From: Roseivirga spongicola
GTDB lineage: Bacteria; Bacteroidota; Bacteroidia; Cytophagales; Cyclobacteriaceae
Length of the DNA stretch: 64,000 nt
Assembly (NCBI RefSeq): GCF_001592965.1
Contig: NZ_LRPC01000028.1
Span: forward strand, 992,001 to 1,056,000
Direction: 5' to 3'
The notes beneath the pieces were generated by a model. The model was given only the letters and a program-made list of their open reading frames with translations. It did no database searches and was not told where the DNA came from. The position numbers were made by a program, and so were the translations under genes. Position 1 is the first letter of the stretch, and every line of letters starts with the position of its first letter. This document shows positions 1-7,635 of the stretch, piece by piece.

Positions 1-191
1 TTGTAAAAGACTCAATGCCCTTTGGAAAGTATAAGGGAACCAAAATCTGCGATCTACCCATTTTCTACCTTGAATGGTTTGCCAGAGAAGGCTTTCCCAA
101 AGGCAAACTAGGCATGCAATTACAAACGGTTTATGAGATTAAGCTCAATGGTCTAGAAGATATTCTAAGGCAATTGAAGCGAACTATTTAG
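1..191 (+). CDS. DUF3820 family protein, C-terminal part
   Basis: Only the 3' end is in the window. The reading frame (codons from base 3) gives MPFGKYKGT near its left edge, then DLPIFYLEWF, which is the signature of DUF3820 (MPFGKYKG..L.DLP..YL.WF), a small family of unknown biochemical role. The frame stops at 189-191 and overlaps the 3' end of the convergent serine hydrolase gene by 8 bp. Family call is from recognised motif; function is not known. Confidence 0.7.
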   Translation, partial: VKDSMPFGKYKGTKICDLPIFYLEWFAREGFPKGKLGMQLQTVYEIKLNGLEDILRQLKRTI

Positions 192-1326
192 TAGCAGCCA
201 ACACCTTTTGCATCATCTCCCCTATTTTGCTAGGCTCTAACCAACGAGTAACCACCACCATATTGTTAGTTTTATCTACCACAATAAAGTTACCTCCAAA
301 ACCCGCAGCATAGTAGATAGACTCGTCCTCTACGCCTTTCCATTTTCTCGGCCCTCTATTCAGCCACCACATATATCCGTAGCTTTCCATAGCCTCAGAC
401 GGTTGCTGAACAGCATTCACCCAATTCTCAGAAATTAACCGGCGGCCATTCCATTTACCATTATTGAGGAAAAGCAGACCAAATCTGGCCTGATCTAGCG
501 TATTGATGAAAACACCTCCACCTGAGTGACCTCCGCCAGTAACCGACTGCATTTTTATACCATCTATGTTTACCCAAGCTTTATCGCCTCCATACCATCT
601 CCATGTGGTAGAAGCACCAATCGGATCCATAATTCTTTCTTTAAGCACCTGAGGAAGTGGTTTTCTCCAAACGTTTAGAAGCGAATAAGCCAAGACATTC
701 ACTCTTACGTCATTGTATTCCATAACTGTTCCCACTTCCACTGGTTTGGCTGTTCTCCAATCATCAATCCCACCTCTTCTTGGAGGTCTATCGGCCCAGT
801 CGTACAAACCAAAAAGCTGTCCACTCCATGCAGATGATTGATTTAGCAAATGATGCCATTTGATGGTAGAGTTATGAGCCCCATTAAAAGTACCATCCCA
901 AACATAATCACCCACCAAGTCTTCTGTGCTTCTAATCAATCCATCGTCTATGGCCAAACCAGCCATGGTAGAAAGGTAGCTCTTGGTCACACTGAAGGTC
1001 ATATCTACGCGATCTACATCGCCCCATTGAGCCACAATGTATCCATCTTTAATAATTACTCCCGCTGGTCCACCTCTCTTTTTGGTGGGGCCTAATATCT
1101 CATGGAAAGGCTCAGTTCTAAAGCCTTCTAGAATAGCTATTCTCAAATCTTTGGAACCAGAGTATTCATTTGCCTCGGCAAATTTTACTGCTTCAGAAAG
1201 TAAGTCTTGATTCAACCCTAGGCTTGAAGCTTCCTTGACTTGCCAGGTACCTCGAGCTGGAAAGTAACCTTGAGCCTGAATGGATACAGAAGTGACTAAT
1301 AGAAGAGATAGGATAAGTGATTTCAT
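184..1326 (-). CDS. Secreted serine hydrolase, beta-lactamase class C fold
   Basis: A 380-aa protein when started at the ATG at 1326, which places a signal peptide (MKSLILSLLL...IQAQG) at the very N-terminus; a 14-residue upstream extension would bury it. The S-x-x-K nucleophile motif of the penicillin-binding-protein/class C beta-lactamase fold is SVTK at about residues 112-115, a Tyr motif (EYND) lies near 204, and a GGGHSGGG stretch occupies the place of the third motif. Members are usually esterases, D-amino peptidases or amide hydrolases of the cell envelope; substrate cannot be read from the sequence. A hairpin with a T-rich tail lies in its upstream region (1388-1424). Family sure, substrate unknown. 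Confidence 0.85.
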   Translation of the reverse strand: MKSLILSLLLVTSVSIQAQGYFPARGTWQVKEASSLGLNQDLLSEAVKFAEANEYSGSKDLRIAILEGFRTEPFHEILGPTKKRGGPAGVIIKDGYIVAQWGDVDRVDMTFSVTKSYLSTMAGLAIDDGLIRSTEDLVGDYVWDGTFNGAHNSTIKWHHLLNQSSAWSGQLFGLYDWADRPPRRGGIDDWRTAKPVEVGTVMEYNDVRVNVLAYSLLNVWRKPLPQVLKERIMDPIGASTTWRWYGGDKAWVNIDGIKMQSVTGGGHSGGGVFINTLDQARFGLLFLNNGKWNGRRLISENWVNAVQQPSEAMESYGYMWWLNRGPRKWKGVEDESIYYAAGFGGNFIVVDKTNNMVVVTRWLEPSKIGEMMQKVLAATK

Positions 1327-1387
1327 GAGGACTAATTTAATCCGAATCAACCGACAATCAAGGATCAAATCAACAAGCCTTATATAA

Positions 1388-1424
1388 GTGGAAAAAGAAA
1401 GGAGGCCATGACACCTCCTTCCAC
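1388..1424 (-). terminator. Terminator-like hairpin upstream of the serine hydrolase
   Basis: On the minus strand, AAGGAGG and CCTCCTT form a 7-bp stem around an 8-nt loop, followed by TCTTTTT. It lies between a good -7 element (CAAAACTA on plus, 1471-1478) and the serine hydrolase start at 1326. It could be a premature terminator in the 5' leader, or end a short RNA. Confidence 0.4.
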
Positions 1425-1963
1425 CTAATCGAAAACATGAACAACTCTGTTATTCACGCTTATTCTGGTGCAAAACTAACAACGTATTGTTAATTGTAAA
1501 GTATTGTTAACATATAAAATGAGCTTAATCAGTAAAAAAGAAGCACTTAGCGCATTTCATAACTCAATTCTGTCTAAAAAATTAGGGCAGCCTGCAGAAG
1601 CAGACTACCCAGACTCAACCAACTAATCAGACACTGGCCGCTTGCCGTTACCCAAACGACCTGTGAAAACTCTTTATCAACTATGTGATGTATATACGAA
1701 GCTGAGCAGGCACTTAGATTTAATGGTCTTGAATTATTTTCTTCCCCACAAGTTCCCAAAGAAAACTGACCGACAACCCTACTCCTCAAAAGAATAAACC
1801 GAACTCAACGGAAAAAACACTCATTTATTCTTAGTAAACACATAAAAACCGCCTATTATTTCAACTATAACTAATACCACCATTTTATATTTTGAATTCC
1901 AGGTATTTATCCGTAATTTCTAAGTCTAGATTAACTGAAGTAGAACTTTTAAAGACGAGCGAT
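1425..1963. other. Intergenic region between divergent genes
   Basis: About 540 bp with no convincing gene. A minus-strand frame of 71 codons at 1574-1789 has no recognisable motif. A -7 box for minus-strand transcription (TAGTTTTG, 1471-1478) is visible; the matching -33 element is poor. Nothing else recognised. Confidence 0.5.
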
Positions 1964-2422
1964 ATGAATTTCACAGGAGCAAAAGCACCAGAGCCAGCCA
2001 AGAATATTAAAGACTACAGGCCAGTTACCGACTACATGACAAAAGAGGTAATTACGTTTCATCCACTTCAGAGCATTGCCGATGCCATGGATGTATTCCT
2101 TGAAAAAAGAATATCTGGCGCTCCGGTAATGGACGATGATGGTAAAATTATTGGAATACTATCGGAGATAGACTGCTTAAAGATTATGGTAGATGAGGCA
2201 TACCACAACCTCCCTCATGGTAAAATTACTGTATTGCAATACATGAGTAACAACGTGGCAACAGTATCTGTAACTGCCGATGTGTTGGATGTAGCCTCCA
2301 AATTTCTACACACCCATTATAGAAGGTTCCCGGTAATTGATCACTCGGGTAAACTCGTAGGGCAAATTAGTAGAAGAGACATCCTTCAGGCCACTAGAGA
2401 CTTAAAAACGTCTACCTGGTAA
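1964..2422 (+). CDS. CBS-domain pair protein
   Basis: A 152-aa cytosolic protein with two CBS domains in tandem, about residues 20-77 and 91-147, and little else. Each carries the typical M(T/S)..V.T(F/V) start (DYMTKEVITFHP and QYMSNNVATVSV) and a G.(I/L)(I/V)G.(L/I)S..D end. Such stand-alone Bateman modules bind adenine nucleotides and usually regulate partner proteins. The ATG at 1964 is preferred; a TTG at 1892 would add 24 residues outside the domains. The next gene lies convergently only 2 bp away. Partner unknown. Confidence 0.85.
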   Translation: MNFTGAKAPEPAKNIKDYRPVTDYMTKEVITFHPLQSIADAMDVFLEKRISGAPVMDDDGKIIGILSEIDCLKIMVDEAYHNLPHGKITVLQYMSNNVATVSVTADVLDVASKFLHTHYRRFPVIDHSGKLVGQISRRDILQATRDLKTSTW

Positions 2423-2424
2423 TC

Positions 2425-2709
2425 TTACCAAACATCTTTCCATTGAGGATGCTTCAGCAATGTTGACTTCACAAAAGGGCAAAGCGGAAGCATCTTGATA
2501 TTTTTAGACCTTACATAATCCACAGCAAACTCCACTAGCTTTAATCCTACACCTTTTCCTCTCAAGCCGTCACTAATTTCTGTATGATCTATGATTATAC
2601 GCTGATCTCCCGCCTTGGAAAAAGTCATTTCCGCAACTATTTCTTCATTCTCTTCTATATAAAAACTTCCTTTGTTTTCGTGTTCTTTCACTTGTATCTT
2701 CCAATCCAT
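2425..2709 (-). CDS. GNAT-like N-acetyltransferase, NATD1/YidJ type
   Basis: A 94-aa protein with the compact acetyltransferase domain Acetyltransf_CG. The acetyl-CoA binding loop is seen as LRGKGVGLKLVEFAVDYVR (about residues 47-65), preceded by the conserved IDHTEIS strand, and the C-terminal CPFV motif is present. The length is normal for this minimal family. Substrate is not known. Starts divergently 17 bp from the next secreted protein gene. Confidence 0.85.
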   Translation of the reverse strand: MDWKIQVKEHENKGSFYIEENEEIVAEMTFSKAGDQRIIIDHTEISDGLRGKGVGLKLVEFAVDYVRSKNIKMLPLCPFVKSTLLKHPQWKDVW

Positions 2710-2726
2710 ACGCTCCCAACTTTTGT

Positions 2727-3335
2727 ATGAAGTCTAAAGTTTATTTTTTCCGAATCTTAGTTATAGGCTTTTTCGTTCAGCTCATTTCATTCAATTATGC
2801 TGAAGGACAACGCTTAACCTACGAAGGCTTTTTGAAAGGTGAAAAAGTAGGAGAACTAGTTGCTGAGCGCGAAGTGAATGATGAAAATGTGAAAATCATT
2901 ATTCAAACTAAATTAGATGCTCAGCTAATAGTCAAAATAAAGCTGGAATTATATTCTGAGTCTACCTATATAAATCAAAGTCTATTTCAGGCCTCATCTA
3001 CTGCCAAAGTAAATGGGCAGCTAAAGTCTGATGTGCAAACAGTAAAATATGGCAACGAATATCAGGTTGAAGTTGATGGCAAGAAAAGAACGCTGGCGCA
3101 TTCAGAGCTTCTGGGTGCCGACCTATTTTACTTTGAAGAACCCAAGGGCATAAAACATGCTTATGCTCTTTCTTCAGGAGAAATGATTGAAATTACTGAA
3201 ACTGCTAACCAGACTTATTATTTCAAACGAAATGGTAAAAAAGAGTTCCATAAATACTCAGAGGGTGTTTTAGATGAATTAGAGATAAACCACAAGCTCT
3301 TCACCATTACCTTTAAACTGAAAAAGGAACTCTAA
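2727..3335 (+). CDS. Secreted protein of DUF6134 type
   Basis: A 202-aa protein with an N-terminal signal peptide (hydrophobic segment to about residue 25, ending YAEGQ). The rest is predicted beta-rich and looks like DUF6134, a Bacteroidota family with a lipocalin-like or barrel appearance, marked by the start TYEGFLKGEKVGEL. No catalytic residues can be named. It ends 9 bp before the stop of the convergent gene at 3345. The family is recognised by eye only. Confidence 0.55.
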   Translation: MKSKVYFFRILVIGFFVQLISFNYAEGQRLTYEGFLKGEKVGELVAEREVNDENVKIIIQTKLDAQLIVKIKLELYSESTYINQSLFQASSTAKVNGQLKSDVQTVKYGNEYQVEVDGKKRTLAHSELLGADLFYFEEPKGIKHAYALSSGEMIEITETANQTYYFKRNGKKEFHKYSEGVLDELEINHKLFTITFKLKKEL

Positions 3336-3344
3336 AAGATTCTT

Positions 3345-3770
3345 TTAAGAGAAGAAACTCTTCATAGGGAACACTAAAGTAAGTGAAGAGCAATCTGATA
3401 ATAGATAACCATTGAAAAGCTTCATCATAGAAGACAGGCATATCAACTCTTCATTTAATTCAGACATATTTCCCATACCGGTTAGTCTCAATACTCCTTT
3501 ACTAGCAAAAGTCGAAAAAGTGAAATCTACTTTTTCTGGCTCATCGGTTAACCCAATAAAGTTAGTCATGGTATCAATAAACAGTCTTTTATCTAGAATG
3601 ATAAGACACAAACTGCTCATCTTCTTTAAGGTAAGCTGAACATCAAGGCTTTGACCCAGCTCCTGAACAAGTGCTGCAGGATCTTCCGGAACTAAACCGC
3701 TATTCTTGTTTGAATTTGAATTAGAACGATGGTTGTCCATCGATTGAGAAAGTAGTGCAAGGTGGCTCAT
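3345..3770 (-). CDS. Hypothetical protein with Ser/Asn-rich N-terminus
   Basis: A 141-aa protein with no signal peptide and no recognised domain. Residues 12-23 are a Ser/Asn/Lys-rich stretch. The remainder mixes helix and strand and faintly recalls the four-helix/ATP-lid region of a histidine kinase lacking its catalytic boxes, but that is not enough for a call. It stands alone between convergent and upstream non-coding regions. Coding status is supported by length and clean codon use. Confidence 0.5.
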   Translation of the reverse strand: MSHLALLSQSMDNHRSNSNSNKNSGLVPEDPAALVQELGQSLDVQLTLKKMSSLCLIILDKRLFIDTMTNFIGLTDEPEKVDFTFSTFASKGVLRLTGMGNMSELNEELICLSSMMKLFNGYLLSDCSSLTLVFPMKSFFS

Positions 3771-4069
3771 GGTTTTGTTGTTTATGATTCAAACTTCACC
3801 ATAAACAGCCCGTAAATTGATCGCAAAAGACCTAAGCTCAAAGTTTAGGTAAATCACCTAACCCCTCACCTACAACAACTTAAGCTCTTTAAACCACATA
3901 AAACCGACTTTAAAAGCTCTTCATAAAGAATTTGAAAACCACTGTCCATTTATAATTAGTAATTCAATAGACAGCATGAGGTCCTTTTGCCTGCCTGAAA
4001 AAAAATTCATTTTTAACTATCTGGTCTACAGGCAGAAATAAAAAAGTGTAAATATTTTCACTGGAGGAG
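3771..4069. other. Intergenic region before tRNA-Asp
   Basis: About 300 bp without a gene. It is A+T-rich and shows no clear repeat or hairpin beyond short matches. Confidence 0.4.
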
Positions 4070-4100
4070 TTTGCAAATCAAAATGAAGCCACTACTTTTG
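4070..4100 (+). promoter_or_regulatory. Bacteroidota-type promoter of tRNA-Asp
   Basis: TTTG at 4070-4073 is separated by exactly 19 nt from TACTTTTG at 4093-4100. This is a full match to the TTTG-N19-TAnnTTTG consensus of primary-sigma promoters in Bacteroidota. Transcription would start near 4106, about 33 nt before the mature tRNA. Confidence 0.85.
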
Positions 4101-4138
4101 CATCACCTTAAACGAAAGGGACAAACAAAAAACATTTT

Positions 4139-4212
4139 GGAGCGGTAGTTCAGCTGGTTAGAATGCCTGCCTGTCACGCAGGAGGTCGCGGGTTCGAGTC
4201 CCGTCCGTTCCG
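4139..4212 (+). tRNA. tRNA-Asp (anticodon GTC)
   Basis: A 74-nt cloverleaf. The acceptor stem GGAGCGG pairs with CCGTTCC, the anticodon arm CCTGC-CTGTCAC-GCAGG gives GTC, and the T arm has the TTCGAGT loop. The discriminator base is G, typical of tRNA-Asp. CCA is not encoded. It has its own consensus promoter and a strong terminator. Confidence 0.96.
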
Positions 4213-4218
4213 CATAAA

Positions 4219-4245
4219 AGCTCAGTCATAGACTGGGCTTTTTTT
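4219..4245 (+). terminator. Rho-independent terminator of tRNA-Asp
   Basis: AGCTCAGTC and GACTGGGCT form a 9-bp stem (one G-U pair) with a 3-nt loop, followed by a run of T to 4245. Confidence 0.9.
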
Positions 4246-4263
4246 ATGCCCAAAAATCCTAAA

Positions 4264-4329
4264 GGCGGTAAGAACGCCTGTCCCGAGTTGCTCGGGAAGG
4301 TTGTAGGGTTCGAGCCCCTCCTATATCGC
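4264..4329 (+). pseudogene. tRNA-Asp-like copy with altered anticodon arm
   Basis: This stretch follows the tRNA-Asp gene closely and resembles it in order: GGCGGTA (acceptor/D side), a missing D loop, GAACGCCTG against GAATGCCTG, and then GGTTGTAGGGTTCGAGCCCC against the variable and T arm GGTCGCGGGTTCGAGTCCCG. The anticodon stem-loop is replaced by the perfect palindrome TCCCGAGTTGCTCGGGA. It cannot act as a normal tRNA. It could be a decayed duplicate or a tRNA mimic belonging to the nearby GIY-YIG remnant. Confidence 0.65.
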
Positions 4330-4443
4330 TAAAAGCCTCATGGCAATCTAAGTTTATTGTTTCTAGCTACTCTTTCTTCATTACACACTCAAAGCAAACT
4401 CTCTTAAGAATATATTATCTTAACACGAACGCCACGGACACAC

Positions 4444-4512
4444 ATGCACTATACTTATATTCTTCAAAGCAAAAAGGATTGCTCTTTCTACGTAGGATAC
4501 TCTGAGTCTTAA
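4444..4512 (+). pseudogene. GIY-YIG endonuclease, N-terminal remnant
   Basis: Twenty-two codons from the ATG at 4444 read MHYTYILQSKKD, then SFYVGYSES and a stop. This matches the start of small UvrC-like GIY-YIG nucleases (M.Y.Y(V/I)LQS..DG..Y(V/I)GYT.D). The catalytic Tyr and the GY motif are present, but the Arg, Glu and later helices are missing. A continuing frame after a shift is not convincing. It is best read as a broken gene downstream of the tRNA-like copy. Confidence 0.65.
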
Positions 4513-4572
4513 CCTAAAAAACGATTACCGCAGAGACTGGGTATGATTCCAAAAACCACCTCTAAAAGAATT

Positions 4573-4920
4573 CTAGCTCTCAACCCTAGTAAAAGCAAAC
4601 CAAGCACCTCCAATAGCTATAGATAACACATCGTACCAATCGGGAGTAAACGCTGCTGACAGCAGCGGAAAAAGCACCTCAGAAATAAAGGAGAGCATAA
4701 AAACCCAAGCTACTATTTCAAGCATTTGAATTCTCTCCCCTTCCACCCACCAACTACGTTGCCATTGGTAAATCACCAAGAATATAGCAGAGAAACAAAA
4801 CGGGTCCAGGTAATTATCGAGAAAATGGATCTTTAGCTGAAATAGGTGTTGGAGAGCTTGATGCAATCCGAACAGAATTGCTGGAACAAGAAAACTATAG
4901 TGCAGAAAATACCTGATCAA
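4573..4920 (-). CDS. Small conserved membrane protein
   Basis: A 115-aa protein with about four hydrophobic segments. The central DNYLDPFC...FLVIYQWQR motif and the C-terminal DWYDVLSIAIGGAWF are familiar from a Bacteroidota membrane family that is often labelled magnesium citrate secondary transporter; that label is weakly supported for a protein this short. It overlaps the upstream membrane gene by 4 bp (ATGA-type coupling), so the two are co-translated. Function unknown. Confidence 0.65.
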   Translation of the reverse strand: MIRYFLHYSFLVPAILFGLHQALQHLFQLKIHFLDNYLDPFCFSAIFLVIYQWQRSWWVEGERIQMLEIVAWVFMLSFISEVLFPLLSAAFTPDWYDVLSIAIGGAWFAFTRVES

Positions 4921-5129
4921 AGTGCAATAGCTAGGGCAAGAATAAAAAGCAGCAGAATAACCGGACTAGCCACAATAATAAAAACAACGCCTCCAACTGC
5001 TTTCAACAATTTCAAGAGAATTGTTCCAAAGCCATCACCTTTCCTAATAGTTATGGCACTTACCCACGACTTAAATAGGCCTTTTCCTTTATTGGTAATT
5101 GCTTTTTGTTGGTCTTTAACTGATGACAT
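4917..5129 (-). CDS. Small single-span membrane protein
   Basis: A 70-aa protein with a basic, soluble first half and one long hydrophobic segment at about residues 43-69. No family recognised. Its stop overlaps the start of the next membrane gene by 4 bp, which supports that it is real and co-expressed. Nothing can be said about its role. Confidence 0.6.
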   Translation of the reverse strand: MSSVKDQQKAITNKGKGLFKSWVSAITIRKGDGFGTILLKLLKAVGGVVFIIVASPVILLLFILALAIAL

Positions 5130-5236
5130 ATTGAATTTAAAGCGGCAAGTTTAGAGAAGCACTACCCAAAAGACAAACAGAAAACCAAATGGTTCCTAAA
5201 AAGTCAAAGTTTATCACTCTAGTGTAGTTCTATAAT

Positions 5237-5785
5237 TTACCTATTAACCCCTGTGAGCACATTCACATTAGGATTCATAGGGTTTCCAGCCATTCGTCTT
5301 AAAAGCACTATTTGACCTGTATGATAAACAGCATCTGCTATAGGGCCGTTGATCATATACCAGAGAGGCATCCCCCTAAAACTCAAGGTCTCCATATCCT
5401 TATCTGACAATTCGCGAAGCTTTAAGGAGGTAGCATAGAGAACTTTTAGCGTTTCGGCTCGCAACTCCTCAAAATCTTCTCCTGGTTCCTCAACTTCAGC
5501 CCCTTTATCTACACTTTGAAGCACTAACAGACACAGGTCATAGATATGCTTTGTGGTTTGCTGAATATCCCGACCTTCACCTTCCGGACCAAAACTTAAA
5601 TCTTCGGCCTTAAGCCCCTCTGAAGCCCAGTAGAACCTATAACCTAGCCCATCTACCATTCTGGCTATAACATTAGCTGCAGAATAATTCTCAGGCGCTT
5701 TTAAAAGCGACTTATATGGAAGTTCTTGGGCATGCAAACCACCAAAAGTGAGCATAAGAATCAATAGCAAAACAGTCCTTTTCAT
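5237..5785 (-). CDS. Secreted DinB-like protein
   Basis: A 182-aa protein with a signal peptide ending near LHAQE. The body has the DinB/YfiT four-helix character: a His in TTKHIYDL and the closing YHTGQIVLLRR, which supplies the last of the three metal-binding His seen in the family. DinB-like proteins are metal-dependent enzymes, often thiol transferases. The export signal is less common for this fold. Substrate unknown. Stands alone. Confidence 0.7.
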   Translation of the reverse strand: MKRTVLLLILMLTFGGLHAQELPYKSLLKAPENYSAANVIARMVDGLGYRFYWASEGLKAEDLSFGPEGEGRDIQQTTKHIYDLCLLVLQSVDKGAEVEEPGEDFEELRAETLKVLYATSLKLRELSDKDMETLSFRGMPLWYMINGPIADAVYHTGQIVLLRRMAGNPMNPNVNVLTGVNR

Positions 5786-5845
5786 ATCGTTTTTTGTGAT
5801 TGATTTAAAGGTAGGATTTTAATAGAAAACCTACTCCTTTACATA

Positions 5846-5876
5846 GAAAAAGCCCTTCTGATGACTCAGAAAGGCT
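5846..5876 (-). terminator. Terminator of the sigma/DUF4252/ABC operon
   Basis: On the minus strand an 11-bp stem (AGCCTTTCTGA against TCAGAAGGGCT, one mismatch) with a 4-nt loop is followed by TTTTTC. It lies 23 bp after the stop of the ABC permease. Confidence 0.75.
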
Positions 5877-5898
5877 CTTTGCAGATTGAACATAAGTA

Positions 5899-6711
5899 TT
5901 ATAAATCTCTTTTTTCTACCAGCTTTATTGTACCCCAATAGATCAGTAGCATAAAGCCTATAACAGCGCCCAATTCGGGTAAGCTAACGTAGTCTTGCAC
6001 CTCTTGAAACAAATATTTAGGGAAAGGAATATGTATAAGCTGATTTACTGCTTTAACAGGCAACAGGTAACCAATCCAGTCATAACCCAGATAAGTCATT
6101 CTTCCCCATATCACATTTTCCACCACAAGCGTCCAAAAAATGAGTACTCCCATGGCAATGATAGACTTCTTGATCAATGCCCCAACAAAGAGAGTGAAAA
6201 TCAGGAATGTAAATAACTGCAGAGCAAAAGCTAGTATAAAGTAAGCATCTTCAAATACTAGACTGAAAGTGATCTCAGAACTGTAAATGAAGCCCGTTAT
6301 TAACCCTAAAACGAACAGAAAAGCAGCTGAAACTAAACTTAAAAAGCCAGCCATCACGATTTTACTCATAATGAATTCGCGCTTACTTAAGCCGTCAATA
6401 ACATTTTGTCTGATGGTTCTGTAAGAAAATTCATTCGTAACAGAGAATATCAAGCTGAAACCTAGTAATAGCTTAAAGAATATGGCAACGCTGGTGATAT
6501 TCTGCCAGATGTCTGGAAATTCATAGAATGGAATAATTGTAGGGTCTACACCATCCAAATCGAAGTCTTCAAACTTACTTTTCAGGTATTGAAAAAACGG
6601 CATCACTCCTACACAGATAATAGCTAAAGCAATTAGGTACATACTAGCTAAAATCTTGAAAGACTTACTAGGCCTCACTTTTCTAAGCTCTATTCTTAAT
6701 AATCGCATCAT
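5899..6711 (-). CDS. ABC-2 type transporter permease
   Basis: A 270-aa inner-membrane protein with about six hydrophobic segments. It has the ABC-2 permease layout: a short cytosolic start (MMRLLRIELRKVRPSKSF), a first span, an external loop and the FSYRTIRQNVIDGLSKREFI coupling stretch at about residues 95-114. It overlaps the ATPase gene by 4 bp, so the two form one exporter. The substrate is not known; the operon context (ECF sigma, anti-sigma, DUF4252) suggests an envelope-related role. Confidence 0.88.
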   Translation of the reverse strand: MMRLLRIELRKVRPSKSFKILASMYLIALAIICVGVMPFFQYLKSKFEDFDLDGVDPTIIPFYEFPDIWQNITSVAIFFKLLLGFSLIFSVTNEFSYRTIRQNVIDGLSKREFIMSKIVMAGFLSLVSAAFLFVLGLITGFIYSSEITFSLVFEDAYFILAFALQLFTFLIFTLFVGALIKKSIIAMGVLIFWTLVVENVIWGRMTYLGYDWIGYLLPVKAVNQLIHIPFPKYLFQEVQDYVSLPELGAVIGFMLLIYWGTIKLVEKRDL

Positions 6712-7613
6712 GATTGACCTCCTTCCTGACCTTTAAGTATTTCAAGGAATTGCTTCTCTAAGGTTTTGGTTTTCACTACCAAGTGCTTAGCGGTAATTCC
6801 ATTATCGAATAAATATTTATTGACATCTGCTGCTCCGTAATTGTCTTCCATGGTGAGAATGTATTTGTCTAATTCTCGTTTAAGCTGCTTATGCATTTGA
6901 GCAGACTCTAGAACTTGTTCTAAATTCTCAGCATCTGCTTTTACCTCTACACTCAGGCTGCCTTTACCAACATCTTCTACCAAGCCATTATGGATTAGCC
7001 TTCCTCTCTGTAGAACACAGAAGTGCGTACAAACCTTTTGCACTTCATCTAGTAGGTGACTCGCAATAATGATGGTTTTACCACTATTCGCAATTTCAAT
7101 GATCAACTCTCTGATTTCGGCAATTCCTTGCGGATCTAAACCGTTTGTAGGCTCATCGAGAATCATCACTTCCGGGTCGCAAAGTAAGGCTGACGCAATG
7201 GAAAGCCTCTGTTTCATTCCTAATGAATAGGTCTTGAATTTAGAGTCTTTACGTTCTCCAAGACTTACCTGCTCAAGCACTTCATCAACTCTTGAGTATG
7301 GAACACCTTTTATATCACAGACAATCATGAGGTTTTCCACACCAGTAAGGTATGGGTAAAATATTGGGTGCTCTAGAATGGCACCAATTCGCTTTCTTGT
7401 GGCCGAACTACTCTTTTGACCAAACCACTCAAATAAACCCGAGGTAGGGTTAATTACGTCTAGAACCATTCCCAAAGTAGTGGTTTTTCCACTCCCATTA
7501 GGCCCTAAAATGCCAAACACGCTTCCTCGTTTAATATCGAGGCTAAGCCCATCTAGCGCTTTAATCTTTCCATAGTGTTTGGAAAGATTTTTAATTGATA
7601 ATACTGTATCCAA
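6708..7613 (-). CDS. ABC transporter ATP-binding protein
   Basis: A 301-aa ATPase. Walker A is GPNGSGKTT (about residues 37-45), the signature is YSLGMKQRLS, Walker B is VMILDEPTNGLDP, and the switch His is in IIASHLLDEV. The C-terminal 80 residues form the regulatory extension common in ABC-2 exporters. It partners the overlapping permease. The upstream gene is a DUF4252 protein 22 bp away, in one operon with a sigma factor. Confidence 0.92.
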   Translation of the reverse strand: MDTVLSIKNLSKHYGKIKALDGLSLDIKRGSVFGILGPNGSGKTTTLGMVLDVINPTSGLFEWFGQKSSSATRKRIGAILEHPIFYPYLTGVENLMIVCDIKGVPYSRVDEVLEQVSLGERKDSKFKTYSLGMKQRLSIASALLCDPEVMILDEPTNGLDPQGIAEIRELIIEIANSGKTIIIASHLLDEVQKVCTHFCVLQRGRLIHNGLVEDVGKGSLSVEVKADAENLEQVLESAQMHKQLKRELDKYILTMEDNYGAADVNKYLFDNGITAKHLVVKTKTLEKQFLEILKGQEGGQS

Positions 7614-7635
7614 ACCGTGTTGTTTTAAGTTGACC

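Noticed and set aside
1388-1438. A short minus-strand frame with FFFH as a third leader peptide
   Set aside because: The hairpin overlaps the frame, the downstream gene is a serine hydrolase and the -33 element is poor. Kept only as a low-interest observation.
1574-1789. Minus-strand open frame of 71 codons in the intergenic region
   Set aside because: No start context, motif or neighbour link, and biased composition; probably chance.
3345-3770. Histidine kinase fragment
   Set aside because: No H-box, N-box or G-box can be seen; left as hypothetical.
4330-4443. Integrated element at the tRNA-Asp gene
   Set aside because: No integrase and no clean direct repeat of the tRNA 3' end; only the tRNA-like copy and GIY-YIG piece are present.
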